From contig URXW01000027.1 in NCBI GenBank assembly GCA_900551995.1, positions 1 through 26,184 of the forward strand: a stretch of 26,184 bases of DNA, read 5' to 3'. This document shows, piece after piece, positions 21,978-26,184 of this stretch (its first letter is position 1; each line of letters begins with the position of its first letter). The notes under the pieces were generated by a model. The model was given only the letters and a program-made list of their open reading frames with translations, was not told the DNA's origin and searched no databases. Position numbers and translations under genes: made by a program. Source of the DNA: an uncultured Eubacteriales bacterium (GTDB lineage: Bacteria; Bacillota; Clostridia; Oscillospirales; Oscillospiraceae).

Positions 21978-22898
21978 ATGAGCCTCAGCAAATACCGTAT
22001 TTTCCTCAAGACCGTGGAGCTGGGCAGCTTCACCGCGGCGGCGCGGGAGCTGAACTTCACCCAGTCCGGCATCAGCCACGCCATCGGCTCGCTGGAGGAG
22101 GAGCTGGGCGTGACGCTGCTGGTACGCAGTCATGGCGGCGTGACGCCTACGGCGGACGGGTGGGCTCTGACGCCGTATTTTCAGGAGATGTGCGCCACGC
22201 AGCACCGGATGGAGCAGCACGCCGCCGACCTGCGTGGTCTGGATACCGGTCTGGTGCGGGTGGCGACGTTCACCAGCGTGTCGGAGAAGTGGCTGCCGGG
22301 GATACTCAAGACGTTCCAAGCCAAGTACCCCCGGATCGAGTTCGAGCTGCTGCCCTCCAACTTCAACAACGAGATCTCCGACTGGGTGCTCCACGGGCAG
22401 GCGGACTGCGGGTTCATCTCCCTGCCCATGCCGGCGGAGAAGTATCTGGACTGCTGGCTTTTGCAGCGGGACCAGTGGAAGGTCATCATGCCCTGCGACC
22501 ACCCCATGGCGGGGCGGGAGCCTCTGCCGCCGGAGATGCTGGAGCAGTATCCGCTCATTCTGCTGGACGAGGGCGACGATTACGAGATACAGGCCATCTT
22601 CGACCACTATAAGGTACAGCCCAAGATCCAGTACACCGTGCAGCAGGATCAGACCATTTTGGCGATGGTGTCCGGCGGGCTGGGCATCAGCATCATGGAG
22701 GAGCTGATGCTCTATAAGTGCGCCTATCCCCTCGCCTCCTGCGTGCTGCCCAGGCCGTTCCACCGGGACATCGGCATTTGCGTCAAGGACAAAAACGCCC
22801 TGTCCCACTCCACGCAGGTGTTCATCGACCACGTGCGCCGGTGGGTGCTGGAGAACTTCCCGGAGGGGTGGAACGCGCCGCGTCCCCACGAGAGATAA
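21978..22898 (+). CDS. LysR-family transcriptional regulator
   Basis: 306 residues: an N-terminal winged helix-turn-helix (about 1-60: YRIFLKTVELGSFTAAARELNFTQSGISHAIGSLEEELGVTLLVRS), then the periplasmic-binding-like effector domain (about 88-300). The motif MVSGGLGISIMEE is the usual effector-domain signature. ATG 21978 is chosen for its AAAGGAAG site and the family N-terminus; the in-frame ATG at 21942 falls in the promoter spacer. LysR proteins usually control the divergent gene and themselves, so the 27-residue membrane protein is the first candidate target, and the EamA gene beyond it is possible. The effector is unknown. Confidence 0.95.
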   Translation: MSLSKYRIFLKTVELGSFTAAARELNFTQSGISHAIGSLEEELGVTLLVRSHGGVTPTADGWALTPYFQEMCATQHRMEQHAADLRGLDTGLVRVATFTSVSEKWLPGILKTFQAKYPRIEFELLPSNFNNEISDWVLHGQADCGFISLPMPAEKYLDCWLLQRDQWKVIMPCDHPMAGREPLPPEMLEQYPLILLDEGDDYEIQAIFDHYKVQPKIQYTVQQDQTILAMVSGGLGISIMEELMLYKCAYPLASCVLPRPFHRDIGICVKDKNALSHSTQVFIDHVRRWVLENFPEGWNAPRPHER

Positions 22899-22913
22899 AC
22901 AGAAAAACACAAC

Positions 22914-22957
22914 GAAACGCCGCGCTCTGCCGTCAAAAGGGGCAGAGGCGGCGTTTC
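22914..22957 (+). terminator. Hairpin between LysR and the DUF4358 gene
   Basis: gaaacgccgc / gcggcgtttc plus ctctgcc / ggcagag, 17 bp in all with one bulged G and a 9-nt loop, 16 bp after the LysR stop. The tail (agccgcc) lacks a T-run, so termination is uncertain. Confidence 0.5.
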
Positions 22958-22982
22958 AGCCGCCCGAAAGGAGTGTTTCACT

Positions 22983-23474
22983 ATGAAAAGAGTATTTGCA
23001 CTGCTGCTGGGACTGGTGATGGCCGCCGCGCTGGTCGCCTGCGGCGGGAAGGAGCCGTCCGGCCAGGGACAGTCCGTTGACCTCCGCGCCGCCTATGAAG
23101 CCGGCATGAAGCAGGTGCAGGAGGAGCTGGGCGACGACGCGCCGGTGCTGCTGGAGGAAACGGCGGTGGAGCTGCTGAACAGCTACTACCCCGGCTTGGA
23201 AAAGGCGCAGATCAAGCAGTCCGTGTTCTTCCTCTCCCCCACCGCTACCTACTGCGAGGTGTCCATGGTGGAGGCCGCCAGTGCCGCCGACGCGGAGCTC
23301 GTCCGCCAGAGCTTCCAGTCCCGTGTGGACGAAATGGCAAACAACACCGACTATCCGGAGGAGGCGGGTATGTGGAAGAACTGCGCCACCGTGTCCGTCA
23401 ACGGCAATTATGTGGTGCTGGAGGTGCTGCCGGAGGGCTGCACCGTGCCCGACGCGTTTCTGGCGAAGTTCTGA
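22983..23474 (+). CDS. DUF4358-domain lipoprotein
   Basis: 163 residues. The signal is MKRVFALLLGLVMAAALVAC with the lipobox cysteine at 20, so the mature protein is lipid-anchored outside the membrane. The rest matches the DUF4358 pattern: a Tyr-Pro motif (SYYPGLEKAQIKQSVFFLSPTATYCEVSMVEA), then an Ala-rich helix ending in SFQSRVDEMANNTDYPEEAGMWKNC, then VSVNGNYVVLEVLP. Function is unknown; these are common small envelope proteins in Clostridia. The site AAAGGAG precedes the start. The ECF sigma gene follows after 82 bp with its own promoter, so the link to it is only positional. Confidence 0.88.
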   Translation: MKRVFALLLGLVMAAALVACGGKEPSGQGQSVDLRAAYEAGMKQVQEELGDDAPVLLEETAVELLNSYYPGLEKAQIKQSVFFLSPTATYCEVSMVEAASAADAELVRQSFQSRVDEMANNTDYPEEAGMWKNCATVSVNGNYVVLEVLPEGCTVPDAFLAKF

Positions 23475-23491
23475 GCCGCCGTCACGTCTGT

Positions 23492-23521
23492 CTGGATTTT
23501 CCCCGCTCTGTGTGCTATGAT
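23492..23521 (+). promoter_or_regulatory. ECF sigma gene promoter (extended -10)
   Basis: TGC-TATGAT (-10 at 23516-23521), with CTGGATTTTCC at 23492-23502 in the -35 region. The same 11-mer lies at the matching place in the prs promoter. It is followed 35 bp later by the GTG start. Confidence 0.55.
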
Positions 23522-23556
23522 GACCCTGCGGACAGATACAGAAAGGGGGATGCCCT

Positions 23557-24111
23557 GTGGAGGATTCCCAGATCATTGACGGCTTTTTCCGCCGCGACCC
23601 GGAGGCGATCACCGCCGTACAGGAAAAATACGGGCGGCGTTGTCTGACCGCCGCCGGGCACATCCTGCCCGACGCGCGGGATGCGGAGGAGTGCGTCAGC
23701 GACGTGTGGCTGCGGCTGTGGAACGCCATACCGCCGGAGCGACCCCGCTCGCTGGCGGCGTACATCACCACCGTCACCCGGCGGGTGGCGTTGGATCGGT
23801 GCGACTATAACAGAGCCGCCCAGCGGCGCAGCGACCTGACCGTCGCCTTCGAGGAGCTGGAGAGCTGCCTGTCCTCAGAGGACAGCGCGGTGCGCGCACT
23901 GGAGCAGGAGGATTTCCGGCAGGTGCTCAACGGCTTCCTGCGGAAGCTGACGCGGCAGAGCCGGACGTATTTCCTCCGCCGCTACTGGTACGGCGAGAGC
24001 ATCCGGGAGATCGCAGAGGCGTGCGGCGCGGGGGAGGAAAAGGTAAAGTCCTCCCTGTTCCGCACACGCCAGCGGCTGCGGGCGGTGCTGGAAAAGGAGG
24101 GGATGCTGTGA
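23557..24111 (+). CDS. ECF-type RNA polymerase sigma factor
   Basis: 184 residues, two domains: sigma region 2 (about 10-85, with ARDAEECVSDVWLRLWNAI) and region 4 (about 125-175, with FLRRYWYGESIREIAEACGAGEEKVKSSLFRTRQRLRAVL). Regions 1 and 3 are absent, as in ECF sigma factors. It directs RNA polymerase to a stress or envelope regulon. The start is GTG 23557 with AAAGGGGG upstream; a nearby ATG at 23550 is out of frame. The next gene overlaps by 4 bp and looks like its anti-sigma factor. Its target promoters are not evident: the promoter upstream looks like an ordinary sigma-A type. Confidence 0.95.
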   Translation: MEDSQIIDGFFRRDPEAITAVQEKYGRRCLTAAGHILPDARDAEECVSDVWLRLWNAIPPERPRSLAAYITTVTRRVALDRCDYNRAAQRRSDLTVAFEELESCLSSEDSAVRALEQEDFRQVLNGFLRKLTRQSRTYFLRRYWYGESIREIAEACGAGEEKVKSSLFRTRQRLRAVLEKEGML

Positions 24112-25025
24112 ACGGGAACCAAATGCGGCGTTGGATGGACGCCGTGGATGACGAATTGCTGGAGGAGGCGCAGCGTCCTCCGGTCAGAGGGACATCAATG
24201 CGCCGCTGGGGCGCGGCGGCAGCGTGTCTCTGCGCGGCTGCGCTGGTGCTATCTCTGTGGCAGCCGTGGAGCGGCACTAAGGCAGACGGCGGCGGGCAGG
24301 TGTTCTCTGACGACACCTCCGGCGCGCAGCCGCTCCGCGCCACGCTGGTGCTGCCGGAGGGCGCGGAGCTGACGGACAGCGTCACGGAGGACGCATCCTC
24401 CGCCAAGTGCACCGTGCTGCTGGACGGCTATGACTACGACTATACGGCGGTGTACACCGCCGAGGTGCTGCCCGCGCCGGACGGCAAGCTGCCGGAGACC
24501 GCGTGGCAGGTGGGCGGTCTGACGCTGCTGCTGTACGAGGACGGCAGCGTGGGCTGGTACGACAGCGGCGCGGGCATCCAGTGGTACTGCGTGGCGTGGG
24601 ACGGCGGGCAGCCGCTGGTCACCGCCTTCGCCATGATGGATGCCCAGTCCTACACCGTGCCCACCGCGCCCGCAGGCGCGGAGACGCTGGGGTACGACCT
24701 GTTGGAGTCGGACGGCACCACCGTCACGGAGGTGACGTTCGCACTGGAGGGCCGCACGTGGCACTACCGCATGGCGGCAACCTATGACGTGTCGGAGACG
24801 ATACCTGACATTTCGGGGTACAGCGGCGGCAGATTGCAGGCGCAGTCCACCGTGCGCTGGTGTCCCGCGCTGCTCCGCTGGGACGAGGGTGGCGCAGGGT
24901 GCATACGCTGGAAGGACGTGGCACCGGGGCTTGTATACAGCTTGACGGTGGACAGCGGCGCGTCGGAGGACGTGCTGACGGAGACCGCCGCGGCGGTGTT
25001 CCAGCCGGCGCAGGAGGAATCGTAA
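24108..25025 (+). CDS. Probable membrane anti-sigma factor
   Basis: 305 residues: a short acidic cytoplasmic segment (1-29, with WMDAVDDELLEEA), one membrane helix (about 34-51) and a large extracellular part. The start is GTG 24108, overlapping the sigma stop as GTGA, with AAAAGGAGG 7 bp upstream; an ATG at 24123 is an alternative. No zinc-binding anti-sigma motif (HxxxCxxC) is visible, so the assignment rests on the overlap with the sigma gene and the topology. The extracellular domain has Tyr/Trp-rich strands and matches no family I recognise. Co-translation of sigma and partner is typical of such pairs. Confidence 0.65.
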   Translation: MNGNQMRRWMDAVDDELLEEAQRPPVRGTSMRRWGAAAACLCAAALVLSLWQPWSGTKADGGGQVFSDDTSGAQPLRATLVLPEGAELTDSVTEDASSAKCTVLLDGYDYDYTAVYTAEVLPAPDGKLPETAWQVGGLTLLLYEDGSVGWYDSGAGIQWYCVAWDGGQPLVTAFAMMDAQSYTVPTAPAGAETLGYDLLESDGTTVTEVTFALEGRTWHYRMAATYDVSETIPDISGYSGGRLQAQSTVRWCPALLRWDEGGAGCIRWKDVAPGLVYSLTVDSGASEDVLTETAAAVFQPAQEES

Positions 25026-25031
25026 AAAAAT

Positions 25032-25067
25032 GCAAAAAAAGAACCGCCATGGCGGTTCTTTTTTTGC
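25032..25067. terminator. Bidirectional terminator
   Basis: A 17-bp palindromic stem (gcaaaaaaagaaccgcc / ggcggttctttttttgc) with A7 and T7 runs, 7 bp after the anti-sigma stop and 14 bp before the end of the convergent zinc-ribbon gene. It serves both. Confidence 0.95.
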
Positions 25068-25080
25068 GGTCGATTCGCGG

Positions 25081-25446
25081 TCATTCGCCGTATTTGCGGC
25101 GGTACAGCAGCCGTTTTGCCGCCCGCTTCGCCTCCGGCACGTAATCTTTTCCGTCAATGACTCTCTGGAGCTTTACGTCGGAATAGCTCCGGAATCTATA
25201 CATGAACTTCTCCACCGGGTCGGCGATGGCACGTTCCTCCGCCTGCTGTTTCTCAAATTCCTCCAACGGTGACGGCGGCGCAAACATGGCGACGTACCGG
25301 CACTGGGGGCAGATATAGAACAGCACCTTCATGTGCTGCTCCATAAGGGGCAGGGTTGGGTCATCCACCGTGGTCAGATAGCTGGCGCAGCGGGGCGGCG
25401 TCATTTCCGCCCCGCACAGGGGGCACAGCTTCGCATCAAAGCCCAT
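25081..25446 (-). CDS. Small zinc-ribbon protein
   Basis: 121 residues. CPLC (8-11) and CPQC (46-49) form a probable zinc ribbon. The C-terminal half is a charged helical stretch (LEEFEKQQAEERAI...) ending in a basic segment (KRAAKRLLYRRKYGE). I do not recognise a specific family; it may bind RNA, DNA or a protein partner. AAAGGAG lies 8 bp upstream of the start at 25446. It is 19 bp after the DUF6440 gene and last in the SPFH-DUF6440-zinc-ribbon operon, ending at a strong terminator. Confidence 0.8.
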   Translation of the reverse strand: MGFDAKLCPLCGAEMTPPRCASYLTTVDDPTLPLMEQHMKVLFYICPQCRYVAMFAPPSPLEEFEKQQAEERAIADPVEKFMYRFRSYSDVKLQRVIDGKDYVPEAKRAAKRLLYRRKYGE

Positions 25447-25465
25447 CGCTTCGCTCCTTTCTCCG

Positions 25466-25660
25466 TCAGAATTCCGGTGCGTCGGGGGTCTTGCGGTACA
25501 GCAGAGGCTTGCCCTCGGCGTCCACCAGCAGCGTCAGCCCGCCGGAATTGCCCGCAGAGTGATAGAGATACTGCACGCCGGTCTCGGTGTCCACCCAGAT
25601 CTCATTTCCGTTGAAAACGCCCTGTCCGTACACCTTTTCAAAGCGTTCCGTCTTTGCCAT
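25466..25660 (-). CDS. DUF6440-family protein
   Basis: 64 residues. The motif WVDTETGVQYLYHSAGNSGGLTLLVDAEGKPLLY is the hallmark of the small DUF6440 family, found mostly in Firmicutes and of unknown function. No signal peptide or helix is seen, so it is probably cytoplasmic. The start at 25660 lies 4 bp after the stop of the SPFH gene, with a GGAG site inside that gene's end, so it is translated together with it. Confidence 0.85.
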   Translation of the reverse strand: MAKTERFEKVYGQGVFNGNEIWVDTETGVQYLYHSAGNSGGLTLLVDAEGKPLLYRKTPDAPEF

Positions 25661-25664
25661 AGGC

Positions 25665-26184
25665 TTACTCCGCAGCGGGCGCGTCGTTCTCCACCAGCAT
25701 TTTCGCGCTGGCCGCCAGACCCGCCAGACCCTGGATCTCGCTGGGGATAATGAGCTTGGTCGCCTTGCCGTCCGCCACCTTCTCCAGTGCCTCCAGAGCC
25801 TTCAGCTTGATGACCTGGTCGTTGGGGGCGTTCTCGTTCAGCAGACGCATGGAGTCCGCCATGGCCTGCTGCACCTTCAGGATAGACGCCGCCTCCGCCT
25901 CCGCCGCCATGATCTTCGCCTGCTTGGCAGCGTCGGCGCGGAGGAGCGTGGACTGCTTCTCACCCTCGGCGATCAGCACCTTACTCGCCTTTTCACCCTC
26001 CGCCTGCAGGATGGACTCGCGGCGTTCGCGCTCCGCCTTCATCTGCTTTTCCATGGCGTTCTGGATCTCACGGGGCGGCAGGATGTTTTTCAGCTCCACG
26101 CGGTTGACCTTGATGCCCCACGGGTCGGTGGCCTCGTCCAGAATGGAGCGCATCTTGGCGTTGATGGTGTCGCGGCTGGTGAGG
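25665..26184 (-). CDS. SPFH/band-7 (stomatin-like) protein, C-terminal part, cut by window edge
   Basis: The visible 172 residues are the C-terminal part of a band-7 protein: end of the SPFH domain (TSRDTINAKMRSILDEATDPWGIKVNRVELKNILPP), a long Ala/Glu/Lys-rich coiled coil (EKQMKAERERRESILQAEGEK...AEAEAASI), and a C-terminal tail (KLIIPSEIQGLAGLAASAK). This is the paraslipin/QmcA type, which forms membrane scaffolds. The N-terminal membrane helix is beyond the right edge. It heads, or lies within, the operon with DUF6440 and the zinc-ribbon gene. An NfeD partner, usual for this family, is not visible on this side. Confidence 0.92.
   Translation of the reverse strand, partial: LTSRDTINAKMRSILDEATDPWGIKVNRVELKNILPPREIQNAMEKQMKAERERRESILQAEGEKASKVLIAEGEKQSTLLRADAAKQAKIMAAEAEAASILKVQQAMADSMRLLNENAPNDQVIKLKALEALEKVADGKATKLIIPSEIQGLAGLAASAKMLVENDAPAAE

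Noticed and set aside
22974..22989. parS-like sequence starting TGTTTCAC before the DUF4358 gene
   Set aside because: Only the left half matches the parS consensus (about 11 of 16 bases), and it overlaps the ribosome-binding region.

Overview
The window comes from the chromosome of a GC-rich, spore-forming member of the Clostridia. It most resembles gut Oscillospiraceae. The grounds are Firmicutes-type gene order (prs-pth-mfd), a SpoIIQ-type M23 protein, a Noc-type ParB protein, VanW and DUF4358/DUF4340/DUF6440 family proteins, and strong AGGAGG ribosome-binding sites. I see no phage, IS, CRISPR or rRNA/tRNA genes.

Layout. The left edge holds the N-terminal part of a thiolase (minus strand, tandem promoters). 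Next is a minus-strand block, prs, pth, mfd and a SurA/PrsA-like foldase: PRPP synthesis, peptidyl-tRNA recycling, transcription-coupled repair and protein folding. prs has a long leader with a 30-codon ORF and a U-rich tract. Divergent from prs runs a plus-strand block, trmL, pgk, tpiA, gpmI, gpsA: wobble methylation, lower glycolysis and glycerol-3-phosphate synthesis. After a strong terminator comes a SpoIIQ-like M23 protein, convergent with a secreted serpin lipoprotein and a VanW-family membrane protein (minus). Divergent from vanW is noc, preceded by a near-perfect Noc-binding site.

A 304-bp structured intergenic stretch follows. It leads to a three-gene signalling operon: DUF4340 lipoprotein, OmpR-type response regulator, histidine kinase. 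Convergent to it is an EamA transporter. Upstream of that, on the same strand, lies a 27-residue one-helix membrane protein that is divergent from a LysR regulator. Then come a DUF4358 lipoprotein and an ECF sigma factor overlapping a probable membrane anti-sigma factor. The right edge is a minus-strand operon of an SPFH/band-7 protein (cut by the window), a DUF6440 protein and a zinc-ribbon protein.

Points worth a second look: (i) a Noc-binding-site match (13 of 14) in the vanW-noc intergenic region; (ii) a LysR regulator back-to-back with a 27-residue membrane protein, with a dyad between the two promoters; (iii) a possible attenuator leader for prs; (iv) a lipoprotein serpin with an inhibitory-type hinge; (v) recurrent TGC-TAnnnT extended -10 promoters; (vi) terminators that overlap or abut the next promoter.
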